Shown: positions 6,907-14,540 of the stretch, piece after piece
How positions within the stretch are numbered: position 1 is the stretch's first letter
How the letters are laid out: each line of letters starts with the position of its first letter
Assembly: GCA_020426085.1 (NCBI GenBank)
Contig: JAGQQP010000041.1
Coordinates: 1-14,540 of the forward strand
DNA from: Planctomycetaceae bacterium
Lineage (GTDB): Bacteria > Planctomycetota > Planctomycetia > Planctomycetales > Planctomycetaceae
Length of the DNA stretch: 14,540 nucleotides
Reading direction: 5' to 3'
Made by a program: the position numbers and the translations under genes
Notes under the pieces: generated by a model
Database searches by the model: none
What the model was told of the DNA's origin: nothing
Seen by the model: only the letters and a program-made list of their open reading frames with translations

Positions 6907-9780
6907 TCAGTCAATGTATAAAAACGCGGCTGAGTTCAGAATCGTGTGGCAATATGTTTCCAGAGCGGCTTCCGGGGTTTCCTTCCAGAGTGTTTCCAGT
7001 TCCTGCAGCGTTGCCTGTCCCAGCTGACGTTCCTGTTTGCTGGGGGAGCGACTGAGGGCCAACTGGTAGACCAGATCGACCTGGGCACCCTGGTTCTGTT
7101 TCTGATCGTCGGGCAGCAGATCGCGAACCCGGCTGGCGAAATCATGTGAAAGAGTATGGACGCGTTCGTTATTTAAAAGCATCAACGATTGTGGCGAGAC
7201 TGTGGATACGGTTCGGGAGACACAGTTGGGGCCCATTTCCGGATAATCAAAAGTATCCAGCATGGTGGGAATCTGAGTACGTCGATATTGCAGATAGACG
7301 CTACGGCGCCAGCCCCCTTTGCCGGTCATGTTGGCGCTGACGAGACCATCACGATCGACGGTGACCGAATCGGGCGGGCCACCTGGTGTCGGATCGAGTT
7401 TGCCTGAGACAGACAGGATTGAGTCACGCAGGGCTTCAGCGTTCATTCTGCGAAGAGGCATATGTGAGAGCAGCTGGTTTTGCGGGTCATGTTCCTGGAT
7501 CGCCGGGGTAATGTGGCTGGTCTGTTTGTAGGTTCGTGAGTTCAGCATCAAACGGTGCATCTCTTTGATGCTCCAGTCCTGTTCCATAAACTTGACTGCC
7601 AGCCAGTCCAGCAGTTCCGGATGCGAAGGGCGTTCTCCTTTGACGCCGAAGTTCTCGAGCGATTTGACCAGTCCGTTGCCGAAATGGTGATACCAGATTC
7701 GATTGACCATCACGCGTGCTGTGAGTGGATGATTGTCCTGAGTCAGCCATTGGGCTAATGCGAGGCGTCTGCCGGTTTTGGGGGTTCCCTCAGGGAACGG
7801 AGGTTTGACCGTGAAGGGGGTGCGCCCGTCAGTGAGCACGGAGGGGACACCGGGTCCGACTTGACGACCTGGTTGATCGTGTTCGCCTCGTAATAGAATG
7901 TATGTGGGAGAAGGTTCGCCACGATCCCAGAGGGCACGGATTGTGAGGGGGGGCTCCATCTGCTGTTGCACTTCGCTCATCTGTTTTTCGATCGATGATA
8001 CGTTTTGCAGTGCCTGTTGCACCTCATCTGAGAAATCCGACTCGGGCATGGTTTCCGCGATTCTTAATTTCTCGACCAGTATCCGCTGTCGTTGCGTGCG
8101 TGTATTATCGGCAATTTTTAAAGCCTGCAGGGTTTCCTGCTGTTCTTCAGCGGGTTGATCGGGATAGAACTGTCGAAGCATGGCGATCTGCTGTGCAGCG
8201 ATTGCTTTTTTGTGCTGCTTTTCAAGTTTGGCGAGTTCTTTTTTGAGCAGCGGGTTGGTCTGTTTGACGCGGCTTTTCTGTTCGGGAGTGCCCAGTTCCA
8301 CCGAACGATTTTTGAAGGAGAGCCAGTCGTATTCATCGAGGGCACCCTGGAAGATCGCTTTGAAGCGGTAATAGTCACGATGAGGCAGTGGGTCGTATTT
8401 GTGTGAATGACAGCGGGCACATTCGAGTGTTAATCCCATGACTGAGGAGCCCATGACATTGATGGCATCATAGACCACGCCCAGTCGTTCGGGGACAAAA
8501 TTCATCGTGCGGGAACCGGTCTGGTCGATACCCATGCGGAGGAATCCGGTCGCGACGAGATTTTCGACCATTTCTTCTGTGATGACTGGTGCGTTTTCAT
8601 AGTCGGTCAGTTCATCGCCGGCAATCTGTTCCTGTAAAAAACGGTCGTAGGGTTTGTCCTTATTAAAGGCGCGAATCACATAGTCGCGATATTTCCAGGC
8701 GACGGCGCGCAGCGGGTCGGAAGAGACGCCCCCTTCGGAGTCGGCATACCGAGCGAGGTCCAGCCAGTAGCGTCCCCATCGTTCGCCGTAGCGGGGAGAA
8801 GCGAGCAGGTGATCGACCATGCTCGCATACCAGTCTGGATCTTCAGAATTACGCCACTGTTTCCACTCTGCGAGTGTCGGGGGAATGCCGGTCAGATCCA
8901 GATAGACCCGGCGGATGAGGGTGTCACGGCTGGCTTCGGGTGAGAATTCAAGTTTGTGTGCCTGCAGTTCTTTGTGAATCAACTGATCGATCGATTTGAT
9001 TTCAGGCTGTTTCTGCGGAGGTTGAAAAGCCCAGTGTTGACGGTCTTCTTCAGTGACCAGGGGATCCGGTTGTAAACCGACGACTTCCGGTTCAGGATCG
9101 ACAACAGGAGCGTTCGCGGCGATCCATTCACGCAGTGTATCGACTTCTGATTTGGGGGGGCGCTTCACAAAAAACTGTAACAGCTGTTCCTGAGGAGGGC
9201 AGGCGTGGCTTTCAATGCGTTTGATCATCCGGCTTTCATCCGGTTTGCCTGCGACAAATGCCGGGCCCTGCTTGCCTCCTTTGAGCATGCTGGCAGGAGT
9301 CCGCATATCCAGGCCTCCCCGTTGCAGTCGCGCACCATGGCAGGCGGTACAGCGAAGGAGCACGATGGGCAGGACATCGTGTTGCGTGATCTGTTTTTCT
9401 TCCGGCTGATGGGGTTGTGCCGATTTGGCTCCGGTGGCAATCCAATTGTGGATCAATGTGCGTTCTGCATCTGTCAGTTGCAGTTGACCTTCCGGTGGCA
9501 TGTCGCCTCCGTCGATCAGAATCCAGAGCATACTGTCGTCGACTTTTTCTGCAATCGCAGACTCGCCGGATTCTCCTCCACGATGGACGCCGGAGATAGT
9601 CGAGAGATCAAGGCCTCCTTTGCGGACCTTGTCGCTATGGCATTTACCACATTTCGCGGCGAGAACCGGTTGGATATCCGCTTCGAACTGGAGCGGTTTT
9701 TCGGCGGCATGAATTGTTCGGGCCAGGCCTGGAACAAAAACAACAACAAGCAGAGGAATTATCGTTCGTATGAGCATCAT
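6907..9780 (-). CDS. PSCyt1-DUF1549-DUF1553 multihaem protein with two N-terminal cytochrome domains
   Basis: 957 residues from the ATG at 9780, starting with a Sec signal peptide ([20 protein letters not shown], cleavage probably after IHAA). Two consecutive planctomycete cytochrome-c-like (PSCyt1) domains follow. The first has CGKCH at 44-48 with the GGDMPP ligand motif near 91-96. The second has CTACH at 144-148, but the MPP position reads HACPP (192-196). DUF1549 spans about 260-480 with [32 protein letters not shown] and a third haem-type motif, [11 protein letters not shown], at 454-464. A charged, Gln/Lys-rich probable coiled coil (about 505-610) separates it from DUF1553 (about 665-955), which has [26 protein letters not shown] and [10 protein letters not shown]. 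Expected in the periplasm or on the outer envelope, covalently binding haem; the electron partner is unknown. First gene of the leftward operon. In-frame starts upstream (TTG 9861, ATG 9852) would put a non-hydrophobic leader before the signal peptide, so I reject them. No clear ribosome-binding site is seen at any of the three. Confidence 0.9.
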   Translation of the reverse strand: MMLIRTIIPLLVVVFVPGLARTIHAAEKPLQFEADIQPVLAAKCGKCHSDKVRKGGLDLSTISGVHRGGESGESAIAEKVDDSMLWILIDGGDMPPEGQLQLTDAERTLIHNWIATGAKSAQPHQPEEKQITQHDVLPIVLLRCTACHGARLQRGGLDMRTPASMLKGGKQGPAFVAGKPDESRMIKRIESHACPPQEQLLQFFVKRPPKSEVDTLREWIAANAPVVDPEPEVVGLQPDPLVTEEDRQHWAFQPPQKQPEIKSIDQLIHKELQAHKLEFSPEASRDTLIRRVYLDLTGIPPTLAEWKQWRNSEDPDWYASMVDHLLASPRYGERWGRYWLDLARYADSEGGVSSDPLRAVAWKYRDYVIRAFNKDKPYDRFLQEQIAGDELTDYENAPVITEEMVENLVATGFLRMGIDQTGSRTMNFVPERLGVVYDAINVMGSSVMGLTLECARCHSHKYDPLPHRDYYRFKAIFQGALDEYDWLSFKNRSVELGTPEQKSRVKQTNPLLKKELAKLEKQHKKAIAAQQIAMLRQFYPDQPAEEQQETLQALKIADNTRTQRQRILVEKLRIAETMPESDFSDEVQQALQNVSSIEKQMSEVQQQMEPPLTIRALWDRGEPSPTYILLRGEHDQPGRQVGPGVPSVLTDGRTPFTVKPPFPEGTPKTGRRLALAQWLTQDNHPLTARVMVNRIWYHHFGNGLVKSLENFGVKGERPSHPELLDWLAVKFMEQDWSIKEMHRLMLNSRTYKQTSHITPAIQEHDPQNQLLSHMPLRRMNAEALRDSILSVSGKLDPTPGGPPDSVTVDRDGLVSANMTGKGGWRRSVYLQYRRTQIPTMLDTFDYPEMGPNCVSRTVSTVSPQSLMLLNNERVHTLSHDFASRVRDLLPDDQKQNQGAQVDLVYQLALSRSPSKQERQLGQATLQELETLWKETPEAALETYCHTILNSAAFLYID

Positions 9781-10043
9781 TGGTAACGCTGGCAGGTGGG
9801 GTGAGGAACGCAGGTGTTGTTCATCCCATAGTAAGCGATGAGGACAGGCCATACAAGACAAAAAGCACCGGGAAGAGGGATCTGAAATGGGCTGGCGACG
9901 AGATTCACATTACGATAACTGGGAGAATTATCGGGGTCATTCAGACCCGGATTCGATAGACGAAAACGATGGTTTGCGGTAGTTTGGAAAGTGTGTGTAC
10001 AACTACTTCGTAGAAATCACCTGTTCGAGAGGAATGAGATCAA
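9781..10043. other. Divergent intergenic region between the leftward operon and the oxidoreductase gene
   Basis: About 260 nt between divergent start codons, so it should hold promoters for both directions. I see no convincing -35/-10 pair on either strand. Two small inverted repeats are present: GGGTC/GACCC with a 5-nt loop (9934-9948) and CTAC/GTAG with a 3-nt loop (10003-10013). Both are too short to call operators. A purine-rich GAGAGGA about 10 nt before the ATG at 10044 is the likely ribosome-binding site of the rightward gene. No small gene or RNA is recognised. Confidence 0.4.
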
Positions 10044-11054
10044 ATGATGAGCCCGTCAAAAACAGTTCGCTGGGGAGTAATTGGTCTGGGTTGGTTTGGC
10101 GAAGTTCATGCTGACAATCTGTCTGAGATGACTGGAATTGATCTGGTGGCATTGTGTACCAGACGACCAGACCGCCTGAATGAAATTGCGGATCGACTGG
10201 GAGTCACGCGGCGGTACACGGATTATCGTGAATTGTTATCCGATCCTGAAGTCGATGTGGTCAGCATTACGACTCACATTAACGATCATCGTGATATTGC
10301 CATCGAAGCACTGCGCAGTGGCAAGCATGTCCTGCTGGAAAAACCGATGGCACCGACGGTGGAAGACTGTGAAAAAATAGTGGAAGCAGCTCAAGAGGCT
10401 GCCGGTTTTTTCATGGTAGGACATATCTGTCGCTTTGATTCACGTGTGACGCTGGCGAAACAGGCGATTGAAGAAGGGCGCATCGGTGACATCATTTCCA
10501 TGCATGCGCGGCGAAATCTGTCTAAGTCCATCGGTGAGACAGTGCTCGATGATATCTCTGCTTTAATGGGAGATGGAATTCATGATGCCGATCTGATGCT
10601 CTGGTTCAGTGGGGCAAAGGTTTCGACTGTCTATGCACAGGAGGTACATCCAGGAAAAAATCGCTATCCTGATGGTGGCTGGTCGATCGCCAGACTCGAT
10701 AATGGCGCGGTCGCGGTAGTGGAGTCGGTCTGGCATCTGCCGGAATCAACGCCTTTTACGATCGATGCGCGAATGGAAATCATCGGTACGAAAGGCGCGA
10801 TTTATATCAACTGTGGTGAAGCGGGACTGACCATCCATGATGCGGAAGGAGTGAAGATGCCGGACACGATGTACTGGCCTCGTCCTTTCGGTCGTTATCT
10901 GGGAACGTTGCAGGAGGAATTGCGCTATTTCGCCGACTGTGTCCGGTCTGGCGAACGTCCCGCGCGGATTACTCCCCGGGAATCGCAAGCTGCTGTTGCC
11001 TGGATGGCAGCGGCAACCGAGTCTGCCCGGACGGGATCAGTCATTTCTTTCTGA
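10044..11054 (+). CDS. Gfo/Idh/MocA family NAD(P)-dependent oxidoreductase
   Basis: 336 residues, the usual family length, with no signal peptide, so cytoplasmic. The N-terminal Rossmann fold starts with WGVIGLGWFGEVHADN (dinucleotide-binding GxGxxG at residues 14-19). The signature EKPMA follows at 99-103; its Lys is the conserved active-site lysine of the family. GHICRFDSRV (126-135) and MGDGIHDADLMLWFSG (175-190) carry the His/Asp expected in the substrate site of the C-terminal alpha/beta domain. These enzymes oxidise or reduce a hydroxyl/keto pair on sugars, inositols or related compounds; the exact substrate cannot be read from the sequence. It is transcribed away from the leftward operon and toward the second DUF1549/1553 gene, but a 262-nt gap with a probable new promoter suggests separate transcription. 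ATG at 10044 or 10047 are both possible. Confidence 0.9.
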   Translation: MMSPSKTVRWGVIGLGWFGEVHADNLSEMTGIDLVALCTRRPDRLNEIADRLGVTRRYTDYRELLSDPEVDVVSITTHINDHRDIAIEALRSGKHVLLEKPMAPTVEDCEKIVEAAQEAAGFFMVGHICRFDSRVTLAKQAIEEGRIGDIISMHARRNLSKSIGETVLDDISALMGDGIHDADLMLWFSGAKVSTVYAQEVHPGKNRYPDGGWSIARLDNGAVAVVESVWHLPESTPFTIDARMEIIGTKGAIYINCGEAGLTIHDAEGVKMPDTMYWPRPFGRYLGTLQEELRYFADCVRSGERPARITPRESQAAVAWMAAATESARTGSVISF

Positions 11055-11068
11055 AGCGGTCAAGAATT

Positions 11069-11096
11069 CCGATTGCGCAGATAAATCGGTTTCTCT
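11069..11096 (+). terminator. Weak possible terminator after the oxidoreductase gene
   Basis: CCGATT (11069-11074) can pair with AATCGG (11084-11089) across a 9-nt loop, followed by a T-rich TTTCTCT. It begins 14 nt after the stop codon. The stem is only 6 bp and the T tract is interrupted, so termination would be inefficient; it is reported as a possibility only. Confidence 0.3.
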
Positions 11097-11175
11097 ATTG
11101 AGATGTACTGTTTTCAGAGCTGGAAGTCCACTTTTGTTTCGCTGGTCGTGGCCCAGAGGGGGTGAATGATAATCC

Positions 11176-11203
11176 TTGCGAAGCGTCTGGAACAATGTAC
11201 AAT
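11176..11203 (+). promoter_or_regulatory. Possible sigma70-type promoter for the second DUF1549/1553 gene
   Basis: TTGCGA (11176-11181) and TACAAT (11198-11203) are separated by 16 nt, a fair match to the -35/-10 consensus. Transcription would begin near 11210 and give a leader of about 105 nt before the ATG at 11317. Planctomycete promoters are often poor matches to consensus, so this rests on pattern only. Confidence 0.4.
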
Positions 11204-11316
11204 TAAGTATTGCTTTATGTATCTGCCATATAAATGAAGGGGCTACCCGCTCATATAAAAATACTGCCTGAGATTCTCTCCATACTTTCCCGCCTTGCTG
11301 ATTAGGGATGATATTA

Positions 11317-14268
11317 ATGATTCGCTTTTGTCTGCTCTCACTTATGGGAATCATCACTCTGTTTCAACCTGCGCTGGCAGTTGAGGCCACCAAACCTGCC
11401 GAACCGAGTCGGGAGGGGATTCAGTTTTTTGAATCCAAAATCAGACCGGTACTGGTGAATGAGTGTTATGAATGTCACTCTCTGGACGCAAAGCAGAATA
11501 ACAAGCTGGAAGGTGAACTGCTGCTGGATTCCGGCCCGGCGATGTTGAAGGGGGGCGACACCGGTGCCACGATCGTGCCCGGTGATCCGAAAAAAAGTCT
11601 TTTAATGGCGGCGATTCGACATGAATCGTTTGAGATGCCTCCGAAAAACAAATTGTCGGATCAGGTGATCGCCGACTTTGAGAAATGGATTCAGATGGGG
11701 GCACCCGATCCCCGCGACGGCAAGGTTCCCGAATTAAAAGCAGAAAAGATTGATATCGAAAAAGGACGTCAGTTCTGGTCATTCCAACCGCTGAATCAGT
11801 CGCCTCCGCCGGTTCCCCAAAATAAAACCTGGGGAACGAATCCGATCGATCAGTATATTCTGGCGAAGCAGGAAGCGGCGGGAATTACTCCCAACGAAAT
11901 GGCAAGTCGCCAGACTTTGATCCGCCGCGTCTATTTTGATTTGTGGGGACTGCCTCCTGAACCGGCTGATGTAGAATCATTTGTAAATGATCCCGATCCG
12001 GAAGCTTATTCTAAACTGGTTGATCGCCTGCTGGCCGGCCCGCATTATGGTGAACGCTGGGCGCGGCACTGGCTGGATCTGGCCCGGTTTGCTGAGAGTA
12101 ACGGTTATGCCTTCGACCGAGATCGACCGGCAGCGTATCACTTTCGTGATTTTGTGATCAAAGCGCTGAATGAAGATATGTCGTACGATCAGTTTATTCG
12201 ACTGCAGATCGCCGGCGATCAACTGGGGCCGACCGATTATATGTCACAGGCGGCGACCGGATTTCTGGCCGCAGGGCCGTTCACTTCACAACAGACACAA
12301 AAAGAACGGGAACGCAGCCGCTACGAACAGCTGGATGATATCATCCATACCGTGGGGACGACGACATTGGGATTAACGCTGGGATGTGCGCGGTGTCACG
12401 ATCATAAATTCGATCCGATTTCCAGCCACGACTATTACCGGATGGTCGCGACTTTTGCGGAAACCGGTTTCCAGGATTATCAGCACGATCTGCACCCGGA
12501 AAAATATAAGAAAGAGAAAGCGGCGTTCGATATTACTCATAAGCCGTTTATCGATGCGCGAGTAAAATACGAGAAAGAAAGTTTGCCGGCCCAACTGACG
12601 GCGTGGCTGGAGAAGCGACCGACGGAGATAATTCAGCCTGTACTCAGTGACTGGCATGTGATGGGTCCGTTTCCGGCTGCGAACTTTGATCAGGCCTTCA
12701 GCAAGAAAAATGAGCCTGAGAAAAAAGTGGATCTTTCGCAGACCTTTGCAGAAGGAAAATTGAAGTGGATTCCACAACCGGAATGGAAAGACGGCGTCGT
12801 TCACAACACGCTCACCGGAGATAACTCGGCGAATTATCTGTTTCGTACTATTGAAGTGCCTGCGGCCGGTCCTCTGGATATTTCACTTGGTCGCGATGAT
12901 GCGATTCAGGTCTGGCTGAATGGAAAGTCGGTCCTGTCGAAAAAAGTAATGGGGGGTGCAGCCGCGGATCAGGAACAGGTCAAACTGACGCTGAATGCGG
13001 GTAAGAATGAGCTGCTGGTCAAGATCGTGAATGCGGCGGGGCCTTCCGGTTTTTATTTTAAAGCGAAAGAGACTACACCCCCGGACAACATTCAGAAAAT
13101 TCTGGCTCTGCCTGCAGAAAAGCGGGATGATAAACAGCAGGCTGAGTTGTTGAAGTGGTTTGCTCCCTATGATGAAGGCTGGGCGAAGTTAAACGACGCC
13201 GAGCAGGAGAATATGCAGAAGCATCCCAAACGGGATCTGATGCCTGTCTTCGCAGCCCGCAAAGGGGGCGCTACTTATAATTTTGGACCAGATACACGTA
13301 AAGTGTATTACCTGGTCAGAGGAAATTCGAACCGCAAGGATGGTCTGGCTGAACCAGGTTTTCTGCAGGTGTTGATGACCGGAGAGCAACAGGAGAAGCA
13401 GTGGCTGCTTGAGGATTCCCAGAAAGAAAAACCAGTACACCCGCGGATTGCTTTTGCAGACTGGCTGACTGATACCAGCAACGGAGCAGGGCATCTGCTG
13501 GCGCGGGTGATGGTCAATCGGATGTGGCATCATCATTTTGGACGTGGAATTGTTGAGACGCCGAGTGATTTTGGTACGCAGGGTTTTCGACCGACGCATC
13601 CTGAGCTGCTGGATTATCTGGCGACTCAGTTGATTGAAAACAACTGGAATCTGAAACCGATTCATAAACTGATCATGCTGAGTTCCGTCTATCGTGAATC
13701 AGGGGCCACCAATGCCAGTGGTATGGAACATGATCCCGAAAATCATCTGTGGTGGAGACGACCGGCGCTGCGGATGGACGCGGAAGTGATTCGTGATCAT
13801 CTTCTGGCCGTGAGCGGGACACTTGACACAAAGATGTTCGGTGCAGGAAGTCTGAACCAGGAAGATAAAAGACGAAGTGTTTATCTGACGGTCAAACGCG
13901 ATAAACTGATTCCGATTCTGCAACTCTTCGATGCACCGGATGCGATTCAGAGTATTGGCAAACGCAATGTGACGACAGTGCCTCCGCAGGCGCTGGCGAT
14001 GATGAACTCTCCCTTTATCCGTAAGCTGGCAGAAGAGTTTGCCAAACGGGTGCGGCCCGATGATCAGAAAAAGCTCGAGCAGATGGTCGACGAAGTCTAT
14101 GCGATCGCGTTGTCCCGTAAACCGCGTCCGGAAGAACAGCAGAAGATGCTGGAGTTTATCCATTACCAGACCGAATCGTATGGAGAAAATCCACAGGCCA
14201 GCGCACTGGCGATGGCGGATTTCTGTCAGCTGATTTTCTGCATGAATGAATTTATATTTGTTGACTGA
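11317..14268 (+). CDS. PSCyt1-DUF1549-DUF1553 protein with an inserted beta-sandwich (lectin-like) domain
   Basis: 983 residues from ATG 11317. That start is chosen over ATG 11308 because the AGGG at 11304-11307 abuts the first ATG but lies 9 nt before the second. Sec signal peptide MIRFCLLSLMGIITLFQPAL with cleavage probably near ALA-VEA. One PSCyt1 domain has CYECH at 50-54 and the EMPP ligand motif at 106-109. DUF1549 (about 175-385) has RRVYFDLWGLPP, YGERWARHWLDLARFAESNG and CARCHDHKFDP (357-367), a second possible haem site. DUF1553 (about 705-980) has ARVMVNRMWHHHFG, RPTHPELLDYLA and RRSVYLTVKR. Between them, about 440-585 looks like a beta-sandwich: DWHVMGPFP, then YLFRTIEVP, then DDAIQVWLNGKSVLSKK and AGKNELLVKIVNAAG. 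This pattern occurs in galactose-binding-like or PA14-like modules of glycan-active proteins. Exported and probably carbohydrate-contacting by inference. The gene is followed after 45 nt by a DUF1501 gene, the usual partner. Confidence 0.9.
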   Translation: MIRFCLLSLMGIITLFQPALAVEATKPAEPSREGIQFFESKIRPVLVNECYECHSLDAKQNNKLEGELLLDSGPAMLKGGDTGATIVPGDPKKSLLMAAIRHESFEMPPKNKLSDQVIADFEKWIQMGAPDPRDGKVPELKAEKIDIEKGRQFWSFQPLNQSPPPVPQNKTWGTNPIDQYILAKQEAAGITPNEMASRQTLIRRVYFDLWGLPPEPADVESFVNDPDPEAYSKLVDRLLAGPHYGERWARHWLDLARFAESNGYAFDRDRPAAYHFRDFVIKALNEDMSYDQFIRLQIAGDQLGPTDYMSQAATGFLAAGPFTSQQTQKERERSRYEQLDDIIHTVGTTTLGLTLGCARCHDHKFDPISSHDYYRMVATFAETGFQDYQHDLHPEKYKKEKAAFDITHKPFIDARVKYEKESLPAQLTAWLEKRPTEIIQPVLSDWHVMGPFPAANFDQAFSKKNEPEKKVDLSQTFAEGKLKWIPQPEWKDGVVHNTLTGDNSANYLFRTIEVPAAGPLDISLGRDDAIQVWLNGKSVLSKKVMGGAAADQEQVKLTLNAGKNELLVKIVNAAGPSGFYFKAKETTPPDNIQKILALPAEKRDDKQQAELLKWFAPYDEGWAKLNDAEQENMQKHPKRDLMPVFAARKGGATYNFGPDTRKVYYLVRGNSNRKDGLAEPGFLQVLMTGEQQEKQWLLEDSQKEKPVHPRIAFADWLTDTSNGAGHLLARVMVNRMWHHHFGRGIVETPSDFGTQGFRPTHPELLDYLATQLIENNWNLKPIHKLIMLSSVYRESGATNASGMEHDPENHLWWRRPALRMDAEVIRDHLLAVSGTLDTKMFGAGSLNQEDKRRSVYLTVKRDKLIPILQLFDAPDAIQSIGKRNVTTVPPQALAMMNSPFIRKLAEEFAKRVRPDDQKKLEQMVDEVYAIALSRKPRPEEQQKMLEFIHYQTESYGENPQASALAMADFCQLIFCMNEFIFVD

Positions 14269-14298
14269 TCCTGAATGGTTTTCCATTATTCGATACAC

Positions 14299-14303
14299 AG
14301 GAA
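14299..14303 (+). promoter_or_regulatory. Ribosome-binding site of the second DUF1501 gene
   Basis: AGGAA lies 10 nt before the ATG at 14314, in the 45-nt gap after the DUF1549/1553 stop codon. It fixes the start of the DUF1501 gene and shows that it has its own initiation signal, unlike the DUF1501 gene of the leftward operon. Confidence 0.5.
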
Positions 14304-14313
14304 ATAAGACGCT

Positions 14314-14540
14314 ATGAGACAAAGAAACAGATTACAGCCGGGGCACGGTTTTGATTTTGAATCACGCAGGTCATTTCTGAAAAATGCCGGTTCCGGATTT
14401 GGCAGCCTGGCGTTGACGGGGCTGCTGTCAGAGCAGGGGATTCTGAAGTCGGCGGGCGCGGAAGAGGATGGCTTGGAAGCGCGCCAGCCGCACTTTGTTC
14501 CCAAGGCAAAATCAATCATCTGGCTGTTCATGCCAGGCAG
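14314..14540 (+). CDS. DUF1501 family protein, N-terminal part (3' partial)
   Basis: 75 codons are visible before the window ends. ESRRSFLKNAGSGFGSLALTGLL is a clear Tat signal with twin Arg at residues 18-19. A mature start rich in acidic residues leads into PHFVPKAKSIIWLFMPG, which aligns with the first strand of DUF1501 in the other copy here (HPPKATSVIQLFMNGGPSQ). The order DUF1549/1553 then DUF1501 repeats that of the leftward operon. Function as for that copy: exported, fold related to phosphatases/sulfatases, activity not established. Confidence 0.85.
   Translation, partial: MRQRNRLQPGHGFDFESRRSFLKNAGSGFGSLALTGLLSEQGILKSAGAEEDGLEARQPHFVPKAKSIIWLFMPG

Noticed and set aside
9205..9786. 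193-codon rightward reading frame opposite the PSCyt1 domains
   Set aside because: It overlaps the cytochrome-coding region on the other strand, is rich in Cys, Phe and Arg in a shadow-like way, and shows no family motif.
9781..9861. N-terminal extension of the leftward DUF1549/1553 protein from TTG 9861 or ATG 9852
   Set aside because: The extension would place about 27 polar, non-conserved residues before a clean Sec signal peptide that starts at the ATG at 9780. No ribosome-binding site supports the upstream starts.
13699..14322. 207-codon antisense reading frame opposite the end of the second DUF1549/1553 gene
   Set aside because: It lies fully opposite conserved DUF1553 coding sequence, has no recognisable domain, and its composition is that of a reverse-frame shadow.

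Overview
The window looks like chromosomal DNA of a planctomycete. The evidence is two copies of the PSCyt1-DUF1549-DUF1553 plus DUF1501 gene pair, a gene family expanded mainly in Planctomycetota, next to a large secreted protein built from repeated beta-sandwich domains. Moderate G+C and the style of the surface protein suggest a Gimesia- or Rubinisphaera-like genus. That placement is inference; no marker gene is present.

Layout. (1) Positions 2-3484 (+) hold the 3' part of a long secreted or surface protein. It alternates golvesin/xanthan-lyase-CBM-like modules with ASPM-SPD-2-Hydin ('choice-of-anchor D') modules and ends in a matrixin-like zinc metalloprotease domain. A strong intrinsic terminator follows at 3512-3552. 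(2) Positions 3638-9780 (-) form a compact three-gene operon, transcribed right to left: a Sec-exported PSCyt1-DUF1549-DUF1553 multihaem protein, a Tat-exported DUF1501 protein 6 nt behind it, and a Tat-exported protein with two fused amidohydrolase_2-like domains, coupled by a 4-nt TTGA stop/start overlap. (3) A divergent intergenic region of about 260 nt separates this operon from rightward genes. (4) Positions 10044-11054 (+) encode a cytoplasmic Gfo/Idh/MocA-type NAD(P)-dependent oxidoreductase. (5) Positions 11317-14268 (+) encode a second PSCyt1-DUF1549-DUF1553 protein with a lectin-like beta-sandwich inserted between its two DUF domains. (6) From 14314 (+) a second Tat-exported DUF1501 protein begins and runs off the window.

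How they may work together. Both DUF1549/1553-DUF1501 pairs encode proteins for the cell envelope: a haem-c protein exported by Sec and a partner exported folded by Tat. The Gfo/Idh/MocA enzyme and the amidohydrolase-like protein are cofactor- or metal-enzyme families often linked to sugar or sugar-acid catabolism, so a role in envelope or periplasmic handling of complex carbohydrate is a reasonable but unproven reading. No RNA gene, CRISPR array, insertion sequence or phage element was found. The long antisense reading frames opposite the real genes show no recognisable family features.
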